From Apostichopus californicus (taxonomy: Eukaryota > Echinodermata > Holothuroidea > Aspidochirotida > Stichopodidae), in NCBI GenBank assembly GCA_020650975.1, contig JAIPMN010000384.1:1-24408 (forward strand): 24,408 nt of DNA, given 5' to 3'. Position 1 is the first letter of the stretch, and the number at the start of each line of letters is the position of its first letter. The notes under the pieces were generated by a model, which did not search any database, was not told the DNA's origin, and saw only the letters and a program-made list of their open reading frames with translations. Positions 11,101 through 21,119 of the stretch are shown piece by piece. Position numbers and translations under genes: made by a program.

Positions 11101-11400
11101 TTTTAAGACCGTGACCTATGTTGTCTTCTAATGACATTTGACCTATGTTGTCTTCTAATGACATTTGACCTTGACCTATGTTGTCTTCTAATGACATTTG
11201 AACTGCAACAACTTACTGCCTTATGGAATCTACATTCTAAAAAGTTCAACAAAGTCATTTCTGTTAGTTCTTTTGCTCACTATTAAAGGTAGATCTACAT
11301 AATATATATTAAGATCAATAAAGCTTTACTTCTGCAGTTATCATGCTTACAAGTTTCAGATTGAACTCAGTTGACCTTTGACCTCCACCAATTTAAATAC
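11101..11400 (+). repeat. TGACCT-family repeat with a perfect DR1
   Basis: The stretch holds the small 27/33-bp array at its left, then aaagctttacttctgcagttatcatg, tttcagattgaactcag and TGACCTTTGACCT (11372-11384), in the same order as in other family copies. Boundaries are approximate. The perfect DR1 sequence is described under findings. Confidence 0.5.
11113..11201 (+). repeat. Three-copy 27/33-bp tandem repeat
   Basis: The unit gacctatgttgtcttctaat is found at 11113, 11140 and 11173, each copy followed by gacattt. The first interval is 27 bp; the second is 33 bp because an extra ccttga is inserted. The copies are otherwise identical over 27 bases, so the expansion looks recent and local to the TGACCT-family repeat. 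Confidence 0.9.
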
Positions 11401-13059
11401 GGTTCTTGTACAATCAAAAGAGGATCTACAGATCAATCTTCAACCAAGATGTACTTTTTGATTTGTCAATACATGGTTACAAGCTTTGGCATAACACACA
11501 AATACACACGCACTCCCACACACTATCTAAAACGCTCAAAAGTTGTTATTGCATCTAAACATTTAATTAACTGTCAAATTGTAAATATTAATGCAATCCA
11601 TTAATTTATTAATAAGCTGTTTGAACAGAGCAGGAGTTTGCTTTGAGCTCTAAATCATGTTGATTAATACAGACACAATCACATTTGTGCAAATATCACA
11701 AGTACTTAGGATAATAAAATCCTCTTTCCAGCTTTCTTTGGTGGTTTGTTTCTCTCTATATCTTGCTTCACATCATCAAGGATTCAAGTCACTTTATATA
11801 CTTGGATGCATATTCATGAAATGAAATACTGTTGTTCTAATAAATATTGTGCATAGCACTTTAGCAATAATAGTTTATTCCTTTTTAAAAAAAGAAACTT
11901 TTAATATTAAAGTAAGAAAAAAAAATATCAATAATAAGTGTTAAAATGGGGATTTGTCCTCACTTCCCCAGATTAAACGTCAAATTCAAGGACTTCTAAG
12001 ACCCAGAAAAGATTCTTCCTTTTCCCGACTGTTACAGAACAAGTGGAAATCATGCATAAAATAGGTATTGATAGGATTGAATGACATAAGAGACAGACCT
12101 GGATGTATTTTAATATTCCAACTTGTGGCAGTGACTGCAACTGATTAGAATCCATAATGTTGCACTCACAAAGAACAGCTAAACTATGTATGATATCTAT
12201 ATGTACCTAACTTGGTGACTCCAGTAAGTACACTCCCAATGGGGAATATAAAAGCAACCAGACAAACATGACTTGAAGCTTTCATTCTCAATAAGTTTCA
12301 CTGAATATTGCATGAAGGAATAGGTTAATAACAACACTCAGGGTCATTGGAAAACATTCATTCATCAGAGAAATTTGTGATATTATTTATGACCAGTGTT
12401 TTTAATACATCTTAGGAGCAGATGGAAGCAGCAGGAACCTTCAAATATACTGTATCATCATATGTATTTATATATGAAGTTTAACTCCCTTACTTGTTTT
12501 AGAAATATCCCATTATCCTCACGGGAACACACTCATCAGGCAGAATGTAGGGAAGTGCTAACTAACACAGCAAGTATCAAAGTAATAATCTAAATTAGAA
12601 TTTGCGACCCAGGGCACAAAAAGACAATCTCCACAAATCAGTTTCTTCCACAATATTCATGAAATTAGTTTGGATGTTTATATCTATAAAGGTTTATGCT
12701 GACTTATCAATCAAACTGCTGAAAAGTTTATGTTTGCCCTCAAAGGTACTTTAAATCTGAAGTGACATAAGTCATAGAATTAATGTGGTAGACAAATTGT
12801 CTGACTGATCAACAGATATCTATGTCAACAAGATTCCTTGCTTGAGAGAAGATGCCGAATGGAAAGTGATTGAAATAATCATGATACTGTAAATAAACTG
12901 AGGATGAGGAGTACAATATCTAACCATGTACTGGCTAACAGCAGCCCTATTTGTACTTTTTCTACTTGATAAATATTGCCATACAGAGGTGGGGAGTATA
13001 TAATGTGAATGAGATTATAATACAACCAGAAAGCCAACTAGATTAGTGATTACTTGCCA

Positions 13060-13620
13060 CATTTCACATGAGAACATGTCATGTAACACTACATACAAAA
13101 TTATACATTTTGACCATTGCTGAATGCACATGATCACCAAGGTTCTTATGCTCACATGGACCTCTTTAAAAGATTATCATACTATCTCTTGACCTCAAAT
13201 GTCCATTGACCTTCAAAGAAAACAATAGGAATCTTCTAGTTCACCACTAGCTTGAAGTTCATTTAAGCTTTACTCTTGAAGTTATAACGATTTTAAGTTT
13301 TCCAGAAACTGGTCTCTGTTGACCTGGAAAGAACTTTGACCTCCACAGAAAACATTGGGTACTTAATTGGTAATCCATAAAGTGGATCCAAATGCAAAGT
13401 GTAACTTCATCCCACCTTTACTTATTGTGTTCGCAAGGTTTTCAGACTTTGACCAGTGTTGACCTCACATAACCATTGACCTTCAAAAAGTATCTAGAAT
13501 CTAGGGTTCTTGTACTCACTCAGATGGACCATGGATCTGCGTACCAAGTATGAAGTTCATCCAAGCTTCACTTTTAGAGTAAGAGTGTTTGCAAGCCAAA
13601 ACATGACACACAAGGAATAA
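13060..13620 (+). repeat. TGACCT-family dispersed repeat, longest copy
   Basis: This is the fullest copy in the window and itself contains two or three diverged subunits. Phrases such as gaagttcatttaagctttac (13256) and gaagttcatccaagcttcac (13551), and gttgacctggaaagaac and gttgacctcacataacc, recur inside it with a spacing of very roughly 130-300 bases. It includes aacaataggaatctt and ttcttgtactcact, also seen in other copies. No ORF of note is present. The class is not identified. Confidence 0.6.
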
Positions 13621-14533
13621 TTCATTCGAGAACACATAGCAGCATGCTATTCAAAATGGGCAAATTGTCACAAAAGTGCAAAATTGTACATCAGGTTTTG
13701 TACTCATGAACTATAGTATTTTATAACAGACAAAGTTCAGAGCCTTCCACACTGCTACACAATATTTGAAGACTAAAATATTACCCAACATATACAAGTA
13801 CATGGCCTCATCTTACCATAGATTCCTGAAGCCTTTGGGCAAGGAATTGAAAGGGACCTTTATTAAATGAACCTTGTCTGGATATAATTAAACAGATATT
13901 TACGTGTCATGATTAAAGATAATCAAAGAACAATCAATCAATAATGAATTAATACAAAACAAAGGATATCATAATTATAATAAAAGAATAAAACAAATTG
14001 AAGACAAGAGAATGGTTATTAAAGTAACAATTCACATAAGTGTTTCTTTAATATTACACAATGGAAAATGATGAAAAGGTTCTAATTACAACAACTGCTA
14101 TATATGTACTTGTCATTGTGTATAAACACCTGGTGGTTTGCAAAGCATTGCGATAATAGAGACAATTCTTTTTTCTATTATCCATCAGGCCAATGTTTTT
14201 GATACTAGTCTAGAACCAGGGAATGAAAAGATATCAGCAGTTAATAAGGTGGATCTGCTCACAGTTGCTGTTTCAGATCATAAATCATTTTACATAAATA
14301 AGTTGTAAACAAAGATACAAAGAGAACTATAGAAAATAACATCATTAAACAAGTATTGGAGAACAAACTATTCTTGTCTTGATAAGAAATAAACTAAAAA
14401 CAGTTATCACTGCCACCGGTTTGAATTCCATTCTAGTCAAAACAAAACTCCTCATTCATTAAAAACTTGGATCAATTAGTAGGAGCTACAGATATATCTT
14501 GTAAAGTAGCTGCGGAATCAGTCTTTCATCGAT

Positions 14534-14555
14534 GGGTGGGGGTGGGGGTGGGGGG
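14534..14555 (+). other. G-quadruplex-type run in intron
   Basis: Four G-runs of 3, 5, 5 and 6 are separated by single T bases, fitting the strict intramolecular G4 pattern with one-base loops. It lies on the strand opposite to the transcript of the surrounding gene, so the pre-mRNA carries the C-rich complement. It is 270 to 290 bases beyond the donor of exon 14824-14904. Confidence 0.75.
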
Positions 14556-14747
14556 ATTTCAGACTGATTTCATGAATGTTTGAATAAATATTAAAGTTAA
14601 ACCAATCAATTTCCAATACTGTTACTAACAAAACGAAAAAAAAAGACAGAGAGAAAAATGTTTCCTATGATTAAACCTAGGTATAGATCCAATTAACATA
14701 GAGGAAGCAATTGATGTTAAGACAAAGAAGACATGATGATAACTGAT

Positions 14748-14850
14748 ACTGACCATTCTCTGATCAATGAGAAACTGGAATAATACTGACCATTCTCTGA
14801 TGAGAGACAGGAATAATACTGACCATTCTCTGATGAGAGACAGGGATAAC
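14748..14850 (-). repeat. Threefold tandem duplication over a splice donor
   Basis: Three adjacent copies start with actgaccattctctgat on the plus strand at 14748 (37 bp), 14785 (33 bp) and 14818 (33 bp). On the coding strand each contains TCAGAGAATGGTCAGT, the end of exon 14824-14904 and its donor. Hence two further candidate donors lie 33 and 70 bases downstream of the annotated one. Reading through the first adds an in-frame 11-residue unit (core CLSSENGQYYS). The outermost copy has four extra bases, which would break the frame. Confidence 0.9.
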
Positions 14851-14904
14851 CTCCTTCTTCTATGTCAGATAAAGAAAGATCTTCCCAAGAAACAGGAGTA
14901 GTCT
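14824..14904 (-). CDS. Exon, acidic linker of TTC3-like protein
   Basis: This 81-nt exon has a good acceptor CTTTTTCTCAG. Two bases (AG) complete a Glu codon from exon 15514-15562, then 26 codons follow starting TTPVSWEDLSLSDIEEGG, then one base (G) that with AA from the next exon makes Glu. The phase agreement at both ends, through introns of 609 and 4456 bases, is the strongest support. The donor is G|GTCAGT, unusual at +3 (C instead of A or G). It sits in a triplicated segment, so the true left edge could instead be 14791. The peptide is acidic, with a WEDL motif, and likely disordered. Confidence 0.72.
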
Positions 14905-15513
14905 CTGAGAAAAAGAAAAATGAGGGAAAGAATCAACTTGCATTGTTTGTCTCTAGAATTTAATTAACTGAAAATTAGGTTTATAAATTACCATAACACA
15001 TTGAGAGAGTCTAATAGTAGAACACAGCCGACTCATGACTGCTGTTTCCTAACACAAACAATACAGTTTACAGTATACCAATTAATCCACTTAAAACATT
15101 TGCACTCTCACCACATATATTACTAAAGCCAAAGACATACCTTGAGGAATGCTAGCATTATTAATACCAGTTACTGTGATACAGGCTAACTGAAAAACTA
15201 CCAGTCAGCATTACGACAAACCATAATATAACTTTCTTTAAGCCAGTTTGGCAGGTTTTTCTTCAGTCACCAAAGAGTTGGCTCCTGTAACTTGATCCTT
15301 GATAAAGTCCACGGATGATCATATCAAGTATAATCTTCGTTCTTTCAGGATTCAAATTTATTGACCAATACAATCTAATGTTAAATTTCTTTCTGTCACC
15401 AATCAAAGGCTCCACTTGCTTAAAATCCTATAAAACACATTTGATAAAAGTTGAGCAAGTCCACCCCTCCAATGAAACTCCCTAAATGTTAACGAAGTCA
15501 TAAACATCACTAC
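14905..15513 (-). other. Intron
   Basis: This 609-base intron joins two short acidic exons in phase 1. It holds a 25-codon open run ending in TAA (15238-15312) whose possible use as an alternative last exon is listed under findings. I see nothing else in it. Confidence 0.65.
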
Positions 15514-15562
15514 CTGTTTGCTCCTCCACTTGATGTTTGGACATGTCTGCGACATCATCATC
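15514..15562 (-). CDS. Short exon, acidic linker of TTC3-like protein
   Basis: This is a 49-nt exon. The acceptor is AGCTTGACTTTTAG|GATG and the donor is ACAG|GTAGTG. It begins in phase 0, fitting the phase-0 end of exon 19904-20117, and ends after one base of a split codon that the next exon completes. It encodes DDDVADMSKHQVEEQT. It is too short to identify by content and rests on splice sites, frame fit on both sides and an acidic composition like its neighbours. Confidence 0.6.
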
Positions 15563-16851
15563 CTAAAAGTCAAGCAAAAGGGGAAGAACTTTCAAATATT
15601 CCCAGATGAGACATAAAATCTAGGAATAAGAGCATATTAAAGGCTCACTGTTACTGTGTACAAATTTAGCTTTATTAAACACAAAGGCATTTTGCTCCCC
15701 CCCCCCTCCCACCTCACCACCCTCCTTTTTGTTTTTTGTTGTTGCTACTTCATCTGTTTCACGCTAGTATTTTAAGACTAAAGCTCATTATTACTCCGAA
15801 GGTTAACACGTTTGGAAAATTACAAAAAGATAAAAAACATCAGACTTTCTGTAACATTACAATATTTAGAAATTAATAACACAAAGTGAACAGAAGTGTA
15901 CTAACATCCTGACATACCCATGCAATCAAAGTAAATGTCTAAATTCAACATCCAAAAGTTGCCCTAATTTTTAGCTATTAAATTTTAAGATAATACTCCT
16001 CAAGGACACATATTCCTTTCTTGTCACTTACGTCCATAATTTGAAATGCAAAAATTCCAAAAGTATAAAATAAGGTGAAAATCCATCTGCATAATATTCA
16101 TAGTATCACAAGATAACCAATTATACACTTGAAGAGTTTAAACTTACACTGACCTCCAATGGCAATACAGTAATACTCCATCCAACTCAGCATCAAACAT
16201 AAATTATTAATTTTGCAGAGCTGTGACAAGACAAGTCCCAAAAGCACACTGTTGCCACATTAGAAGTAGAAATCTATAGAAAGGTTTATTCTGAATTGAT
16301 GAATACCACAGACATAACAAATTGTGCCAAAACAGGAGAAATTTAATTGAAACTCATTGTGAACTAAGATTCTGTTGTCATTGTAAATTTATTTTGAACT
16401 TGTAACAATTTACACGAAAATGCAAGTTTCTTACATATGTTTAATCATCATATTTTATGTATGAATTCAGGTTGCAGAGTACTATGACGTGCAATATATT
16501 CCACATTGCATTCTGATGTACATTAGCTAGTAGTAGTTTGTAATTTAAACTATTAAAGGTCAGAGAGGAAGGTCATGTTCCTCTGGAAACAGACAGTGAT
16601 GATTTGCCTGTAATTATTTCGTCTACGTTATAGTTTAAGTGAAATTAATGGTATAAGTGACAGCAAGGACCCAATGACCAATGAGTTTGTTAGAAGGAAC
16701 AGGTGGAGAGGGTGAGAGTTTCCATTAATACAGCTAGTAGTACATTTCATGAGCTGAAGTCAAAAAAGACAGGTAAATGATCAGTCTTTAGTATTCACAG
16801 GTTAAATGGTATCAATGTTCACAGCAAGTGGTTAAGCATTAAGGGCTACTT

Positions 16852-16934
16852 GATGATGAAGATTGTGAAGGTGGTGACGGCTATGACGGTGGTGGCGATA
16901 GTGGCGAGGATGGCGACGATGATGACGATGATGG
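16852..16934 (+). repeat. Cryptic GAY/GGY trinucleotide tract
   Basis: About 80 bases are built from gat, gac, ggt, ggc and gaa triplets with few interruptions, unlike the AT-rich surroundings. On the plus strand it is open in a Gly/Asp frame (GGDGYDGGGDSGEDGD) to a TAA about 40 bases further on. No splice sites or start fit a gene, so a degenerate trinucleotide microsatellite is the simplest reading. Confidence 0.75.
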
Positions 16935-18616
16935 ACTATCATGTGGAATGTTTATAACTGTCCAATAAACTACCTTATTGTTAGTGATGACTCTCAAATC
17001 TAATCACATAGTAAACTGTCATGACAACTAAATATTTCAGATTTTAGTTGATCTTGGTTATTCTTCTTAAACTCTACAAAGAATCAATACCAACATAATA
17101 GTCTACCTAAAATGCATAACCTAAAAGCCGACATTTAAAACAATGAAGCAAAAATCAACAAATTTTAAAGGATCCAATTTGTTTTACATAGTATGCCGAT
17201 ATACCAATGAAGTATCTGGGCTAAGAAATGTTAAAACTTCTGAAATAGTGAAAAATCTAGTGGGTGTCTTAGTCTGGATCAAGTGCAAACAAATTTAATA
17301 ATAATTTGTAGGTTAGCTAAAGTTACATACCAAAAACAAAAAGCTACTTGACTAAAAAATGATTTGATTTCATTAGAAAAAGATATATCTTTTCCAGGTA
17401 CTTCAGATATATCTGTCTCATTTATATTAATGTCATCCTTGACATTTATGTTTTCATATTTTCATGTTAAGAGGAAAGAGAACAAAGTACAATCTTTTTG
17501 TCATTCTGTACTTGAGAAGTACTTGAACATTACTCTCTTTAGACGTGACAAGGTAACAAAAGTTTGATGCCCCATGAGAATCAAAACATGATAGCCTTAT
17601 TAAATGACAGACTATCTCAAAGTCACTGAAAAATTCATTCTAGTTTGCAATTATAACTACAAATAGCTGGAGAGAAAGATCAGAATACTTACATTAAATA
17701 TAAATTTGTTGATCACACAGTGTGTATTGAAAATCATGTGATTGTAAGGGATGTTTGTTTAATTTGTTATTGTTTTCAATTACACTGACCTTTTGAGAAC
17801 ATGGTGAAAGTAGGGCACAAAACAATATCAATACCCTGACTTAACCTTTATATAGATATGAGTAGGATATTTGTACAGTTGATACAAATTAATCCTCATC
17901 TAAATATAAAATGCTTTATATTCATTGCAAATCATGTTCTTTTTTTAATAATTATGTCATTTAAATTATAAGAAACATACAAATTTAAAAAAAAAATATC
18001 TTTCATTTAACACATTTCAAAAAAGATCTTTTTCTGCAACCCTAGAGGCTGAAACTCTAGGAACCATCTTGCCTTCATTGAAAATACTTGTAATTTTGAC
18101 AAGGCCAGATTTGAGTTTTGAGTATGGTTGTATCTAAAAAAGAAAAGTCAAAAGCAAAACAAAGCCAGCACTTTTAAGTCAGCCCAGTTGACTCACATCA
18201 GTGATATTTAACACTGCATAAATCTCACAAGAGGATACTTATACAAGGTAATGTAAGCTTAGGTGACCACTTTCTTCAGCCCTTGAGTGAAATATTATTA
18301 CATGAAAAAAGCCTACCTAGCACATGAAACAAACTGCGACTTTAATATGATCTTGATACAAAAATATACAACCAATGAAGCAAGAATTCATTACCACTTG
18401 CAAAATAAATACATCAAACAAAAGTCATATCACATTTCTTGCCAGAAAAAGAGGTAATTCCTCACTCAAGATACAATTTTTTTAACAAATATACCAGCTA
18501 TACTTGGGCCTGTTGACAAAAATTGTTGCATTATTTTTGCATAATAGCACATTGAAGTTCCCTCACATTATTATAAGGCACGTAAATGGATTTTTTTAAT
18601 CTATTTCGTACTTTAC

Positions 18617-18811
18617 CAAACACAAGCAGGGTAACATGTCTGGTACATCTTTAACTTTGGATAAATTTGTAAGTTTGTTTGCTCCTTTGTTTATAGGAAG
18701 TGTTCTACCGGTCAAGCCTCTCCATTCCAATCCCTCTATACTGTACAATTCTTTCCTTAATGTATTCCTACTATTTACTTTATTCTGATAGTATGAGAGA
18801 TGTTGTAGCTT
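18617..18811 (-). CDS. Candidate cassette exon (low confidence)
   Basis: The longest open frame in the window outside the supported exons lies here on the coding strand (18596-18949, 117 codons). Within it, an acceptor ATGTACAG and a donor TTG|GTAAAG would cut out 195 nt, exactly 65 codons, with phase 0 at both ends. It would therefore insert without disturbing the frame between exons 19904-20117 and 15514-15562. The peptide is lysine-rich and polar (KLQHLSYYQNKVNSR near its start, LSKVKDVPDM near its end). Against it, the acceptor lacks a pyrimidine tract, the donor is weak, and a frame of this length is expected about once by chance in AT-rich DNA of this size. Confidence 0.2.
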
Positions 18812-19248
18812 CTGTACATGGCATGTAACACTGACACTAGTGCACTTCTGCAACTGAGAAAGCCACACAATGTACATGTTGTGCATTTTGCTGTAATGGA
18901 TTGTTTTGAACAAGCCAAATTCAATTAGTCGTGCTTGCAACCATGACAATTGTTTTAGAGCTGTGTGGAATTTATGGGGTGCAAGGAAAGTGGGACAGCA
19001 AACAAGACGAACAGACAGGCCTATACTTTGTATTACCTAGCATTTGCTTATCAATGTGACTTGCTTATGTCACGTTTGATTTGAAGCACCCTCAGTGTTG
19101 TTAAGTAGCAAAATGGTTGCTTACATACAAAAAAAATATGAAAACTTCCTGTTAAACCTCACTGGTTATTTCACATATCTATGTTATTAGAAACTTATTC
19201 TGTAGTCTGTGTTCACTCCAAAACCCAGGGTATAATTCTCCTTTGAAA

Positions 19249-19631
19249 TCTCAATGTGTGTTTGCCAAATTTAAACTTCGTACTTGCAAGCTTTTTGCCC
19301 TAAAAACTCAGTGAAAATAACACCGTTCTATGCAATTTTCAGGAAGAAACAGGTGTTTTCAGACGTTTCCTCCGTGAAATTGGGTAAAAAAGTGGACAAT
19401 ACGAGTATATAGGTTTCATTTGTGTAGTGAAGATGCTGATATGGGCGGTTGCAGTGATTTTACGGTAAATCATTCTTGCCATAAGAGCAATAGAAAATAA
19501 AAATGTTTCTTTCGATTGCGAAAGCTTTTCTCCATTAAAACCCACCTGGTCAGAGTGCATTTAGAATAAGAAACATTAAGTCTGCTTCGGAAATTTGTTT
19601 TCCGAAATTCATCAACAAACACACATTGAGA
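19249..19631 (+). mobile_element. Inverted-repeat-bounded element, MITE-like
   Basis: A 16-bp sequence TCTCAATGTGTGTTTG at 19249-19264 is repeated perfectly in inverted orientation at 19616-19631, bounding 383 bases. The interior is less AT-rich than the flanks and includes a small hairpin (ttcggaaa / tttccgaa, near 19587-19607). It carries no transposase: the minus-strand frames at 19339-19560 and 19470-19664 are short and resemble nothing. I could not find a clear target-site duplication, so the superfamily is open. Confidence 0.55.
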
Positions 19632-19903
19632 CTTAAAATTCTGCAATGCTAAATAACTTTCCACCTCAATCCGGGATTAATGGGATTGATGTTTCAAATC
19701 AGTTTTCTTTCAGTGTAATCTTAAACTATTAGTCTTTATTTTAAAAGTACATTTATTTGTCCACTAACTTTCAGTTCCAGCAGATGTATCTAATTTTTCA
19801 GACGGAACACATTGAAGACAACTATAAATATCAATTATTTGATTTACAGCCCAACACCTTGTAACACTCACTGCTAACTAACCATGTACAGATGTACACA
19901 TAC

Positions 19904-20117
19904 CTGGCATTGATAGAGCTTTTCCATGGATGGTACCAGCTCAACTTGATCTCCGGATACATAGAACCATGGACACTCTTTTAGGATGGCACTAATGCCA
20001 CCTTTGTGGCGAACAGCCTTTCTGATATGTGATGGCAGGCCAAGGAATATGGATAACAAGGAACTGTCTGTTACTTCTAGTTTCGTAGAACTGTCTGGAA
20101 ATGCTGATGCAAAAGTC
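19904..20117 (-). CDS. TTC3-like: Exon, winged-helix-like module of TTC3-like protein
   Basis: This is a 214-nt exon. The acceptor is CTCTACAG|GAC and the donor is CAG|GTATGT. One base completes an Arg codon begun in exon 20392-21054; 71 codons follow, ending in phase 0. The peptide begins TFASAFPDSSTKLEV. At about residues 24-55 it shows LGLPSHIRKAVRHKGG, ISAILKECPWFYVSGDQVEL. The pattern of a short helix, GG, helix, C-P-x-F and a beta wing (VSGDQVEL) matches what I recall of the winged-helix module in the C-terminal half of vertebrate TTC3 (a GGL-x-x-FL-x-x-CP-x-F segment before a lysine-rich linker). The Egalitarian-type winged helix is a related alternative. This is the most conserved-looking part of the gene and the main basis for the family call. 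No catalytic residues are expected; it probably binds RNA or protein. Confidence 0.8.
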
Positions 20118-20391
20118 CTGTAGAGAGTTCAAAAACTACCTTTCAAGTAACCTCACCTATAAGTACACATGGGGCTTGTGGGTGTCAATATATAGGTCAT
20201 CTTTTTAATGTCACATTATGTGCCCTTAATGCAAAATGGGAAAAGAACTTAAGAAAATTTTCAAAATCCTTTTTAATAATCAGTCAAACCTAGACCTTTT
20301 CAAAGATGTATAGTGACAACTATTTCAATTAGGGGGTTGTTGTTTCTATAAGATACATTAAAGATGTTTACAAACTTAACTGTATGCTTAC
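20118..20391 (-). other. Short intron
   Basis: This 274-base intron separates the Ser/Pro-rich exon from the winged-helix-like exon. Its donor is AG|GTAAGC and its acceptor is ACTCTCTACAG. Nothing else is seen in it. Confidence 0.8.
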
Positions 20392-21054
20392 CTCCACAGG
20401 GAAACCTTTTCTGCTCTGGTTATCATGAACTCCTTTTTACTTCCATCTAGGAGTGTATCAACAACTGACAAACTCTTCTGAAAATCTCTATCAACAAATC
20501 CATAGGGTGTGATTGGTAAGGGAAATCCCCTATTGTTGTATTTGAGGACAGTAGAGTCTTTCTCTATGTCAGCACTATTCACCTGATATGGATTGCACTG
20601 GAGAGCAAAGGTGCTTTGTGGAGATGGAGCTGAGGTAACCAATACAGCTTCAGTGGACATTGCCATTGGTTGAAGAGGCAACTCTGTGATGCATGTGGGG
20701 TCTATGTGGAAACCTGATGCCATCGGAACACCAATAGTCAATCCTGGAGAGTTGCAGTGGAAAGAGAATGGCGTTTGAGATGTGGAAGTAGCCACTGGTG
20801 GTGAGGAAAAGACACCTTGGGTATTGGTTGGCCTTTGACCTTGAACAATCTCACTGCTTTGTAGATAAATAAGTTGGGGGCAGCTGAGGGGTGGAGAAGA
20901 GACAGAGAGAGGTACTGCAGTAACAGACGGTACAGAAGGACACACTGATATAACAGGGTTGTAGCTGTATGCAGCAGTAGCAGCAGGAACAGGCAGCTGG
21001 GAAATGGACTGTAACCGATGACTCGTGAAGATTCCAGTCTGTGATACCTCAAGC
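20392..21054 (-). CDS. Exon, Ser/Thr/Pro-rich region of TTC3-like protein
   Basis: This 663-nt exon has a strong acceptor GGCTCTTTCTCCAG and donor AG|GTAAGC. It starts with one base of a split codon and gives 220 codons, then two bases of an Arg codon finished in the next exon. The start LEVSQTGIFTSHRL leads into a low-complexity Ser/Thr/Pro/Val/Ala region (for example PSVPSVTAVPLSVSSPPLS). From about residue 170 it becomes more ordered (SADIEKDSTVLKYNNRGFP, DFQKSLSVVDTLLDGSKK) up to AEKVSLW, which leads into the winged-helix-like module. No signal peptide or membrane segment is apparent. The open frame extends a few codons into the intron before the exon, but the acceptor fixes the edge. Another frame open at 20738-21070 is a shadow. 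Confidence 0.85.
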
Positions 21055-21119
21055 CTGGAGAAAGAGCCAATAATGAATATTATTAAATTGATCAAATCTG
21101 TCTATTAATTAGAAAGCCA

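Larger units (their letters stand above)
10368..14823 (-). other. Large intron
   Basis: This is a 4456-base intron between exons that join in phase to give ...LSSEN-E-TVEPES. It contains TGACCT-family repeat copies (about 11101-11400 and 13060-13620), the 27/33-bp array, a G-quadruplex-type run at 14534-14555 and, at its 5' end, the tandemly duplicated donor segment. Open frames at 10358-11604, 11973-12155 and 12396-12593 are short, lack splice support and are not credible genes. Confidence 0.65.
15563..19903 (-). other. Large intron, possible hidden exon
   Basis: This 4341-base intron holds a C-rich tract (15697-15720), a GAT/GGT-rich tract (16852-16934), an inverted-repeat-bounded element (19249-19631) and a candidate phase-0 cassette exon (18617-18811). 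The stretches 15730-16850 and 16940-18590 are AT-rich with nothing I can name. The plus-strand frame at 17364-17567 has no support. Confidence 0.6.

Noticed and set aside
11973..12155. 60-residue minus-strand ORF in the 4.5-kb intron
   Set aside because: The flanking exons already join in phase, and no acceptor or donor at its edges keeps the frame.
16852..16971. Gly/Asp-rich plus-strand open frame
   Set aside because: It fits a degenerate GAY/GGY microsatellite; no start, splice sites or neighbouring exon.
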